Shown in pieces: positions 1-7,500 of a DNA stretch of 19,331 bases. How positions within the stretch are numbered: position 1 is the stretch's first letter; every line of letters begins with the position of its first letter. The notes beneath the pieces are model-generated. The model was not told where the DNA came from. It did not search any database and saw only the letters and a program-made list of their open reading frames with translations. Both the position numbers and the translations under genes were made by a program. The stretch lies in NCBI GenBank assembly GCA_946638265.1, contig CAMPBN010000007.1:1-19331 (forward strand). The letters are read 5' to 3'. The DNA is from an uncultured Bacillota bacterium. Lineage in GTDB: Bacteria; Bacillota; Clostridia; Peptostreptococcales; Anaerovoracaceae.

Positions 1-1
1 C

Positions 2-73
2 AAGCTCACTCCGGAGCAGTTCCGGCTGACCGAGGCGGAAATCGCCGAAGCCATAGGCTATATGGCCGAATAA
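2..73 (+). CDS. 3' end of an unidentified protein (partial)
   Basis: An open frame enters from the left edge and ends at TAA (71-73), leaving 23 residues that finish in ...EAIGYMAE. The tail is acidic and predicted helical. Terminator-like hairpins follow directly, which supports a genuine gene end. Too little is present to name a family. Confidence 0.6.
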   Translation, partial: KLTPEQFRLTEAEIAEAIGYMAE

Positions 74-81
74 CAAAAGCA

Positions 82-112
82 AAAACGACTCACCTGCGGG
101 CAGCCGTTTTTT
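82..112 (+). terminator. Probable intrinsic terminator of the left-edge gene
   Basis: AAAACG (82-87) can pair with CGTTTT (105-110), with an inner CTG/CAG pairing around CGGG, and a T-rich run follows. The stem has internal mismatches, so it is weaker than the hairpin just downstream. Confidence 0.4.
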
Positions 113-122
113 ATTTTTGAAT

Positions 123-154
123 AAAAAGCCCTGCGCATAAGCGCAGGGCTTTTT
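123..154. terminator. Bidirectional intrinsic terminator
   Basis: Perfect 14-bp stem: arms at 123-136 and 141-154 with core GCCCTGCGC / GCGCAGGGC, loop ATAA, A-run on the left and T-run on the right. It lies between the end of the left-edge gene (+) and the end of the ClC gene (-), so it can serve both. A near-identical hairpin terminates the symporter at 4397-4429. Confidence 0.85.
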
Positions 155-157
155 CGC

Positions 158-1429
158 TCAGTGCGTAAATCTGTCGATAAATTCGGCTTTGGTCTTGGCG
201 TAGATGATCTTTTGGCTGGAATAGATGCCAAAATATCCGGAAAGCACATAGCAAAGAGCGCTTACGGCCGCGAAATACGGCAGTGCCGCAGAATCGAAAA
301 GCTCCACGCCCAGTATTATTGATGCCAGCGGGCAGTTTACCGCGCCGCAGAACATGCCTACCAGGCCCAGCGCTGCAGCAAAACCGGGATGAATCCCCAG
401 CAGAGTGCCCATCAGGCAGCCAAAGGTGGAACCTATGAAGAATGTAGGCACTATCTCGCCGCCCTTAAATCCGAAGCCGATGGTGATGGCAGTAAACAGT
501 ATTTTGAAAAAGAAGGCTTCCGGCTCGCAAATGCCCTCCTGAAGTGCGGACTTTACGATATCCATGCCAAGACCGCAATAATCACGGGTGCCAAGGAGCA
601 TGGCCAATCCCAGGACCAGCAGGCCACCTAAGAAAATTCTTACATATATGTTATTTATCTTTTTCGCAATATAACCGCCGGCCCGCATGGTCTCGCAAAA
701 CAATATGCTGACGAGTGCTGTGGCTGCTGCCAGAATGCAGACTTTGAAAAGGATGATGGGCTCAAGCGCCGGCGCCGGTATAAAAAAGTGCATCGGGCGC
801 AGGCCAAAGAGCATTGAAACCTCCAGTGCTGTTAAAGCGGCGCAAAGGCACGGAACAAAACCGGAGTAGTAGATGACGCCCACGCTGATAAATTCGAGCG
901 CAAACACGGATGCGGTGAGAGGAACTCCAAAAAGCGCGGAAAACACGGCGCTCATGCCGCACAAAGTAGCAAGGCGCATGCTTTTTTCGTTCAACCGGAA
1001 AAGCTCGCCGACACGATAGCCTATACCGCCTCCGATTTGGAGTGCGGCTCCTTCTCTTCCGGCTGATCCGCCAAAAAGGTGGGTGATGGCAGTGGAAAGG
1101 AAAATAGCCGGTACCAGCATCGCGGGCACCGGGCTGCCATCGTGGATTGAATCGATAACATCATTGGTATTTTTGCCTACCATGCCTGTAACTTTATATA
1201 TGAAGGCTATGAGCAGCCCGCCGGCAGGCAGCAGGAAAAGCAGCTGCGGATGCAAGGCTCTGGCGCCGGTTACCCAGTCCACGCTGATGTGGAAGAGGGA
1301 GCCCACGACACCGCCCACTGCTCCGATGACTGCGGATATGAAGATCCATATCACAAAATTTCGTACGTATTTCGAAGAAAATATCACATATTTCTTTGCT
1401 TTTTCCAAATCTTTTTCGTTCAGACTCAT
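158..1429 (-). CDS. ClC-family chloride channel / anion transporter
   Basis: A 423-residue integral membrane protein with the size and hydrophobic helix pattern of bacterial ClC proteins. The gating-glutamate motif is present as GGSAGREGA with the glutamate at about residue 126. A later GFKGGEIVPTFFIG segment matches the conserved ClC G-K/E-GG-x(3)-P region. The first filter motif (GSGIP in canonical ClC) is not recognisable; the equivalent stretch reads around HDGSPVP, as in a divergent Bacillota branch. The family moves chloride or other anions, often with proton antiport; a fluoride preference is possible but not shown. ATG 1427-1429 is preceded by an in-frame TAA, so no upstream start exists. 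The nearest Shine-Dalgarno (AAAGGA) is unusually far away, about 16 nt. The gene is monocistronic between two non-coding stretches. Confidence 0.88.
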   Translation of the reverse strand: MSLNEKDLEKAKKYVIFSSKYVRNFVIWIFISAVIGAVGGVVGSLFHISVDWVTGARALHPQLLFLLPAGGLLIAFIYKVTGMVGKNTNDVIDSIHDGSPVPAMLVPAIFLSTAITHLFGGSAGREGAALQIGGGIGYRVGELFRLNEKSMRLATLCGMSAVFSALFGVPLTASVFALEFISVGVIYYSGFVPCLCAALTALEVSMLFGLRPMHFFIPAPALEPIILFKVCILAAATALVSILFCETMRAGGYIAKKINNIYVRIFLGGLLVLGLAMLLGTRDYCGLGMDIVKSALQEGICEPEAFFFKILFTAITIGFGFKGGEIVPTFFIGSTFGCLMGTLLGIHPGFAAALGLVGMFCGAVNCPLASIILGVELFDSAALPYFAAVSALCYVLSGYFGIYSSQKIIYAKTKAEFIDRFTH

Positions 1430-1467
1430 TTTTTAAGCGTTCGCGTCCTTTCAGGTTTTCCATATCA

Positions 1468-1496
1468 TTTATATCGCAAAGTGTATCAGAAATCAA
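1468..1496 (-). promoter_or_regulatory. Sigma-A-type promoter for the ClC gene
   Basis: Read on the minus strand: TTGATT (1496-1491), 17-bp spacer, TATAAA (1473-1468), about 40 bp before the ATG. No fluoride riboswitch or other structured leader fits in the short remaining leader. Confidence 0.6.
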
Positions 1497-1512
1497 TATC
1501 CCTCATGTACGT

Positions 1513-1656
1513 AGGGGCACTGCAGGGACAGCAGAGACCGTTGCGGGTAGTCGGCACTTAGCGATTTACGAGCGAAGCGAAGTAAGAGCTTAGTACCGCT
1601 ACGTAAAGCCCGCACCAGGCGAGAGCCGTGGTCTCGGATGCCCCTGCAGTGCCCCT
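1513..1656. repeat. 144-bp nested palindromic element (MITE/REP-like or structured RNA)
   Basis: The ends are perfect 15-bp inverted repeats, AGGGGCACTGCAGGG (1513-1527) and its complement at 1642-1656. Further pairings nest inside in order: GAGACC (1534-1539) with GGTCTC (1630-1635); TGCGGG (1542-1547) with CCCGCA (1609-1614); TAG (1548-1550) with CTA (1599-1601); CGGCACTTAGC (1552-1562) with GCTTAGTACCG (1588-1598, two mismatches); TTAC (1566-1569) with GTAA (1582-1585). The whole unit can fold into one long interrupted hairpin. It lies in the non-coding stretch between the ClC gene and the transglycosylase gene and carries no credible ORF. No clear target-site duplication is visible. Confidence 0.75.
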
Positions 1657-1690
1657 CGCAGCTCGAATTTTAAGGAATGTATCTGCTGGA

Positions 1691-1706
1691 GCAGAGACCG
1701 TTGCGG
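1691..1706 (+). repeat. 16-bp partial direct copy of the palindromic element
   Basis: GCAGAGACCGTTGCGG here is identical to 1531-1546 inside the palindromic element, exactly 160 bp away. It lacks the matching right-hand arms, so it looks like a fragment of a second copy or a remnant of duplication. Confidence 0.6.
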
Positions 1707-1713
1707 CTGCAAA

Positions 1714-1742
1714 TAAAAAACGGAGGGGTCGCCTCCGCTTTT
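1714..1742 (-). terminator. Terminator of the lytic transglycosylase gene (bidirectional-capable)
   Basis: CGGAGG (1721-1726) and CCTCCG (1732-1737) form a 6-bp GC stem with a 5-nt loop. On the minus strand it is followed by TTTTTT, placed about 60 bp after the transglycosylase stop. A T-run also follows on the plus strand. Confidence 0.75.
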
Positions 1743-1803
1743 TAGTTATTTCCTTTATGCTACTTTAAGTGTCTTGTTTTTTTGTCTTACTTATGCGGAA
1801 CGG

Positions 1804-2955
1804 CTATTCCGCGTCGGCTGCCAGGAAGGAGTCGGCGCCAATCGGCTGAAGCTGCACATTTGCGGAAGACTCGGTGTAGGTAACGGGAACGTTATCTGCG
1901 AGGTACTTTGCCAGTCCGTTGTATGCGTCCAGCACTTTTGCGGCATAAGCGGTGGAGTAAGATCCTCGGTTCACTTTTGAGGAACCCTGGTTGTAGGCGG
2001 ACAAGCCCACTGTCCAGTTACCGCCATAAGCTTTGATTCGTTCGCTGATGTACATCGCCCCAAAGCTGATGTTGGTATAAGGGTCGTACAAATCGTCGAG
2101 CGTCAACCCGTAACGGGCACCTGTCGACGGCAAAAGCTGCATCATACCGGCAGGTCTTGTAGACGAGCCGTAGCCGGAAAAGGCATTGAATGTGCTTTCG
2201 CGGCGGGCTATTGCCATGAGAAGCAGTTCGTCGGTGTCATAGACATCGGCCGCTCTCTGGAAGAAGAAAACGAGGTTCTGTGCCACAGAAGTGGAAATCG
2301 TGCCGTTATATCGCTGGATATAAGAGACCAGAGCCTGGTTTCTGGCGGACTCAGCGCCGTCCCAATAGTCTTTTGCAGAGATTTCGGATTTTGTACTTAT
2401 GCATACTCCGAAGTATGGGTCAAAATGAATGCCCCATTTGAAAATTTCGCTGCCTGTAAACGCCCGAAGCGGAAGATAAGCGAACTTGCCCACTTTGAGA
2501 AGCGGAGCGTCTTCTTCCAGTCTCAGGGTTTCATGAGCGATGCCGGGAACATCGAAATGATCCCCGGTTTCGACGTAGGTCGCACTATCGTAGACCTCAA
2601 TCGTCATTCCACGAACGACTTCTGCCGTAACGGGCTTGTTGTCGTTCATGAGCCAGTTTGAACTGATGTTTTTCTTTGTCGAATCAGTTTTCAGTAGTTT
2701 TAATGTGTGGCTGTCCCAATCCACGGTAGCGGTGAACCCGCAAATCTCTCCGATGCCCGGAGTGAGTGGAATGTACAATGTGTTACGGTACTGGAAAAAA
2801 GGACATTGCAGATTGTAGTTAACAATTTCCTCTCCATTGATAACAACATTTTTTACAAAAAAATCACCTTGAACGTTTTCGTCAGCATAAATAGAAATAG
2901 ATGAGAAAAGTACCATGAGCAAGGTAAGCCACACAAGAATAAGCTTCTTTGCCAT
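1804..2955 (-). CDS. Secreted lytic transglycosylase (SLT domain)
   Basis: A 383-residue exported protein. Residues 1-24 form a signal peptide (MAKK, hydrophobic core, cleavage near IYA/DEN). Residues about 30-190 resemble the beta-rich stalk / copper-amine-oxidase N-terminal-like domain common on Bacillota surface proteins (VVINGEEI, LYIPL and YLPLRAF segments). Residues about 235-355 are a Slt/MltE-type goose-lysozyme-like domain: AIARRESTFN supplies the catalytic glutamate (E253), followed by PAGMMQLLPSTG and LSAYNQG. The family cleaves the MurNAc-GlcNAc bond of peptidoglycan to give 1,6-anhydroMurNAc ends. The start is supported by GGAGA 8-9 nt upstream. The gene has its own consensus promoter (3021-3049) and terminator (1714-1742), so it is probably a single-gene unit for wall turnover or remodelling. 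Confidence 0.9.
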   Translation of the reverse strand: MAKKLILVWLTLLMVLFSSISIYADENVQGDFFVKNVVINGEEIVNYNLQCPFFQYRNTLYIPLTPGIGEICGFTATVDWDSHTLKLLKTDSTKKNISSNWLMNDNKPVTAEVVRGMTIEVYDSATYVETGDHFDVPGIAHETLRLEEDAPLLKVGKFAYLPLRAFTGSEIFKWGIHFDPYFGVCISTKSEISAKDYWDGAESARNQALVSYIQRYNGTISTSVAQNLVFFFQRAADVYDTDELLLMAIARRESTFNAFSGYGSSTRPAGMMQLLPSTGARYGLTLDDLYDPYTNISFGAMYISERIKAYGGNWTVGLSAYNQGSSKVNRGSYSTAYAAKVLDAYNGLAKYLADNVPVTYTESSANVQLQPIGADSFLAADAE

Positions 2956-3020
2956 ATTCAGTTTCTCCTCTCTTTCTTGTCTTGCCTTTAAAACACAGGG
3001 TTTTCGGGAAAGACGTACGG

Positions 3021-3049
3021 ATTATATCACAGTCTCTAATGTTTGTCAA
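3021..3049 (-). promoter_or_regulatory. Perfect-consensus sigma-A promoter for the transglycosylase
   Basis: Minus strand: TTGACA (3049-3044), exactly 17 bp, TATAAT (3026-3021). A leader of about 60 nt follows before the ATG at 2955. Confidence 0.9.
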
Positions 3050-3066
3050 AAAAAAGGTGAAAATAC

Positions 3067-3095
3067 TTGTCAGATGGCGAATAGTATGTTATATA
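3067..3095 (+). promoter_or_regulatory. Promoter of the dicarboxylate/amino-acid symporter
   Basis: TTGTCA (3067-3072), 17-bp spacer, TATATA (3090-3095). Its -10 region lies inside an inverted repeat (3080-3111), and the promoter diverges from the transglycosylase promoter with about 18 bp between the -35 boxes. Confidence 0.65.
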
Positions 3096-3111
3096 TAAAT
3101 TGTATACTATT
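3080..3111. promoter_or_regulatory. Inverted repeat over the symporter -10 box (candidate operator)
   Basis: AATAGTAT (3080-3087) and ATACTATT (3104-3111) are perfect 8-bp arms separated by an AT-rich 16 bp that contains the -10 element. The position would suit a repressor. The T-run after it also allows a weak hairpin, so an operator role is inferred only. Confidence 0.4.
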
Positions 3112-3148
3112 TTTTTCTCAAATTTTAGTATGAAAAAGGAGATATTGT

Positions 3149-4369
3149 ATGAATAACGAAAAGAAAAAGATGTCCCTCGCGGCACAAATTTTCATTGCAC
3201 TGGTGCTCGGTGTTATCGTAGGTCTGCTTTTCATGAGCAATCCTGAAATCCCGACTTCCTATATCAAGCCGTTCGGTACCATCTTCCTGAACCTGATCAA
3301 ATGGGTAGTATGCCCTCTGGTATTCTTCTCCATTATGGCCGGAATCATCTCAATGAAGGATATCCGTAAAGTCGGATCCATCGGTGTAAAAACCGTCGTT
3401 TATTATCTTTGCACTACTGCATTTGCCATCACTATCGGTCTTATCCTGGCAAATGTTTTCAAGGGAATCTTCCCGGCACTTCAGACTACCGACCTGGAAT
3501 ATGAAGCGGCAGAACCTGTTAACTTCATGGACACTTTGGTAAACATCTTCCCGAACAACTTCATGGCACCGTTTGTTAACGCAAGCATGCTCCAGATCAT
3601 CGTTGCCAGCCTGATCGTAGGCTTCGCTCTTCTGCTGCTGAGCCAGAAAAAGGAGATGAACTTCGGAGCAGTTGACACGTTGAACGAAGTTTTCATGAAG
3701 GCTATGGAAATGATCATCAAGCTTTCACCTATCGGCGTATTCTGCCTCATCTGCCCGGTTGTGGCTGAAAACGGCCCTGCTGTTATCGGCTCTCTGGCAA
3801 AGGTTATCGCAATCGCTTATCTTGCTTACATCATTCACGCTCTCGTGGTTTACTCACTGTCCGTTAAAATCGGCGCAGGCATGAACCCGCTGACTTTCTT
3901 CAAGGGCATGGTTCCTGCACTCATCATGGCATTCTCCTCCGCTTCTTCCGTAGGTACACTTCCTATCAACATGGAGTGTGCTCAGAAGCTGGGCGCTGAC
4001 AAGGAGGTAACTTCCTTCGTTCTGCCGCTGGGAGCTACCATCAACATGGACGGTACCGCTATCTACCAGGGCGTATGTTCCATCTTCATCGCAGCATGCT
4101 TCGGAATTTCCCTGACTTTCCCTCAGATGCTCACTATCGTGCTCACAGCTACTCTGGCTTCCATCGGAACTGCCGGTGTACCGGGCGCAGGCATGGTAAT
4201 GCTGGCCATGGTGCTCCAGTCTGTAGGACTTCCTGTTGAAGGTATTGCACTGGTTGCAGGTGTTGACCGTATCTTCGATATGGGACGTACCACAGTCAAC
4301 ATCACAGGTGATGCTGCATGCTCCGTCATCGTTTCCGCACTGGAGAGAAAAAAGGCTGCCAAGAACTAG
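3149..4369 (+). CDS. Dicarboxylate/amino acid:cation symporter (DAACS / GltP-DctA family)
   Basis: A 406-residue membrane protein of normal family length. It carries the DAACS signatures: the serine-rich re-entrant loop FSSASSVGTLP near residues 255-265, and NMDGTA (from N299) in the unwound TM7 region that binds sodium and substrate, followed by the GTAGVPGAG second hairpin. The family takes up glutamate, aspartate, C4-dicarboxylates or serine/threonine with Na+ or H+; the substrate is not decided by what can be read here. ATG 3149 is supported by AAGGAG 8 nt upstream. Codon choice is strongly restricted compared with neighbours, suggesting high expression. It is monocistronic, with a strong terminator at 4397. 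Confidence 0.92.
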   Translation: MNNEKKKMSLAAQIFIALVLGVIVGLLFMSNPEIPTSYIKPFGTIFLNLIKWVVCPLVFFSIMAGIISMKDIRKVGSIGVKTVVYYLCTTAFAITIGLILANVFKGIFPALQTTDLEYEAAEPVNFMDTLVNIFPNNFMAPFVNASMLQIIVASLIVGFALLLLSQKKEMNFGAVDTLNEVFMKAMEMIIKLSPIGVFCLICPVVAENGPAVIGSLAKVIAIAYLAYIIHALVVYSLSVKIGAGMNPLTFFKGMVPALIMAFSSASSVGTLPINMECAQKLGADKEVTSFVLPLGATINMDGTAIYQGVCSIFIAACFGISLTFPQMLTIVLTATLASIGTAGVPGAGMVMLAMVLQSVGLPVEGIALVAGVDRIFDMGRTTVNITGDAACSVIVSALERKKAAKN

Positions 4370-4396
4370 TTTCACCGCAGACCTTTTGAAATAGCG

Positions 4397-4429
4397 AAAA
4401 AGCCTTGCGCATATGCGCAGGGCTTTTTT
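4397..4429 (+). terminator. Intrinsic terminator of the symporter gene
   Basis: Arms 4397-4410 and 4415-4428 with core GCCTTGCGC / GCGCAGGGC (one G-T pair), loop ATAT, then a T-run. Sequence and geometry almost duplicate the hairpin at 123-154. Confidence 0.9.
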
Positions 4430-4498
4430 ATGTGCGGTTTTCCACGGAATGGAAAGCGGCCCTCGTTTTAATTACTTGCGGATATACACGGAAATTTA

Positions 4499-4527
4499 TT
4501 GAAAAGTGCGACAACTTCTAGTATAAT
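4499..4527 (+). promoter_or_regulatory. Promoter of the signalling operon
   Basis: TTGAAA (4499-4504), 17-bp spacer, TATAAT (4522-4527), about 50 bp before the kinase start codon. Confidence 0.85.
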
Positions 4528-4575
4528 ATAATGTGCAAATTGTGGCTTTAATTAAAAGCGAGGGTGACAGAAACG

Positions 4576-7500
4576 ATGAGAAAATACTATTTTCCGATTA
4601 CCAGGCGCAGCGTGGCGCTGATCATAGTGGGAGTGCTGACCAATATCATATGTTTCAGCATTGCCACCAACTATTCCATACCATTCTTTTTGGATGCGGT
4701 GGGCACATTTTTGGCGGCCGTACTCATGGGGCCGCTGGCGGGTGCCGTCACGGGGATCCTTTCTACAATAGTTTTCGGGATGGGAGCAATATTCTATGCG
4801 CTGCCTATCATAGGAGCATCTTTTGTGGTTGGAAAGCTGATCTACAGACAGGAGAGAATTGACGCATTCCGCGTGATAAGCACGGGCGTTCTGTCAGGCT
4901 TTGTTTCAGCCATATTGGCACTTCCGACCAATCTGATAATTAACGGCGGCATGACCGGTAATGAGTGGGGCGATGCCCTGGTGGAGATGCTTTTTGAGCA
5001 GATACGGTTCAAGCCGCTTTGTTCCCTGGCAGGAGGCCTTTTTATCAACATTCCGGATAAATTTTTTACACTTCTTTTCATAGTGTTTTTGACAGGATTT
5101 TTCAGAAAAGCCGGGGTGACGCTTACTTTAACAAAAGAAAGTGAAGAAAGCGAAACTTCCGCTAAAAAAGGTCTTGGCGGGTTCTTTGCATTGCTCTTGG
5201 CGGCAGTCTTGACCCTGGGCACTGTGCCGGTGATGCCGGCAGTGGCTGAAGACGGTTCTTTCGGAGTGGATTTTTCGGCAGAATACGCCAAAAATTTTTA
5301 TGGCGTGGAGGAAGGGCTTTCTTCTGCGGAAATCAATACGATAGCGCAGACAGGCGACGGATACATCTGGGCCGGCGCTTATTCCGGGCTCTACAGATAT
5401 AATGGCGTTACCTTTGAGCAGGCGGCTTTGGACGAGAGGATTGCCAATGTCATGGCACTTTACAGTGACCGCAAGGGACGCCTTTGGATAGGCACCAACG
5501 ATAGCGGAGTGGCGTGCTATGACCCGTATTCCGGAGAAATTATATTTGTCACAAAAGAAGAGGGCCTTCCGTCAAATTCCGTACGTGATATATGTGAGGA
5601 CGAAAAGGGGAATATTTACGTGGCTACAGCCACCTATCTGTGCCGGCTGTCATTGGTACCGGCAAAGGATAAGGCAGCACTTCTCGGGGATGGTGAAAAC
5701 AGCAGGAAAAGGAGCGCTGTAGACAAGGAAGCCTCCACATCAATGGGCGTTGTGCGTCTGACGATTTATGACGAGATGACGGATATAACCTATGCTTACT
5801 CGTTGGTTTCTGCGGGGGACAACAGAATTTGCGGCGTGACGGACACCGGTACGGTTTTCTTGGTTGATAACGACAAGCTGGTGGGCGTGGCAGAGTGCGA
5901 GGATGAGGGTTTCTCATATTCATGCATTTCATATTACGGCAATGACAATTTTCTGGTGGGGACTACCGGCAGTCGCGCGGAATACATGAATTTCTCGAGC
6001 GGGACCTTCAACAAAGTTTCGTCGATGGAGATTCGCGGAATTTCCGGTATCGACTGTCTGGCTTACAATAGCAGCCTTGGCGGATTTTTCGTGGGCGCCA
6101 CCGATGGGTTCGGGTTTGTGTCTAAAGCCGGCCAATTCCAGAATTTCAACACTGATAATTTCAATTCCACCATTTCGGACGTGATGGTGGACAGACAGGG
6201 CAATATCTGGTTTACATCGACAAAACACGGTATTTCAAAATTTTCCGCAAACCCGTTCAAGGATCTCTTCAGAAAAGGTGGATTGGCGTACAAGCCGGTA
6301 AACGCAATACTTTTGGACGGTGCATTCATCTATGTGGGCACTGATTCGGGGTTGATGAAGCTGGAGAAAAGCAGCGGCAAGGCTGTAGAGGACGAAAGAC
6401 TGGCTCCGCTTTCAAATCAGCGCATCCGTCATATCATGAAGGACCAAGCAGGTTCTCTTTGGATCAGCACTTACGGACCGGACGGCCTGGTGAGAGTAGG
6501 GGCAGACGGCGAATATTACAGCTATAACAGGGGAAACACCGGCATAAAGGGAAGCAAATTCCGTTTTGTGCTGGAGCTTTCCGATGGGCGCATTTTGGCT
6601 GCCTCCACTGAGGGCGTGAGCTTCATCAAAAATGGAGCAGTTATCGCTACACTGGGCGAAGCCGACGGGCTGACTGTGCCAAAGATTCTGGGTGGCGCGG
6701 AAGATGCGGACGGAACGATATGGCTTGGTACCGATGGAGGTGGAGTTTATACCGTCAAAGACGGGAAGGTGGAGAAGCATTTCGGAAAGAACGAGGGTCT
6801 CCAATCAGAAGTAGTCATGAAGATTGTGCCTTGTACCGGAGGCAGAATTTATGTGGGAAGTAACGGACTTTATTTCCACGGAGATGGTGAAGATACGGTC
6901 AGAAAGCTGACGCATTTCCCTTATAACAACAACTATGATGTCTATATCGGTAACGACGGAAGAGCCTTTGTCAGCTCCAGCGCCGGCCTCTATGTAGTGA
7001 GCGAAGCGGAAATGCTGGCGGATGAGGGTGACTATTCCTATGCGCTTTTGAACCGGAAAAGAGGGCTTACCACAACGCTGACAGCCAATGCTTTCAGCGC
7101 GGCTGCCGAAACAAGGATATATCTTTGCTGCACCGAAGGCGTCAGAGTCCTGGAGATGGGAGAGTATGACAATTTTGATTCGCACTACCAGATAGTGCTG
7201 CGCGGCATTTTCAAGGATGGCGAGCCTGTGTCGTCGGTTAACGGAATTTACAATATTCCTGCGGGTGCGGGCCAGGTAAAGATCCTGCCGGCTGTGCTGA
7301 ACTATACGGTGTCAGACCCGCTGATAAACATTTCACTGGAAGGTTCGGACTATGAGGATCTGACCATGCGTCAATCGGATCTGGGGGAAATTTATTATCC
7401 TTCCCTGCCTTATGGTACCTACAATCTTAAGGTCAGGGTCCTCAGCGATAGCGGTGGAGATGTGAAAAAAGAAATGACATTTATCCTTCAAAAGGATTCT

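Noticed and set aside
1430..1512. Possible fluoride riboswitch upstream of the ClC gene
   Set aside because: The leader between the predicted transcription start and the ATG is only about 30 nt, and no GGNGAUGG-like pseudoknot core is present.
4564..4575. GTG at 4564 as the kinase start
   Set aside because: The GTG is part of the GAGGGTGA ribosome site itself, whereas ATG 4576 sits 8 nt beyond it.
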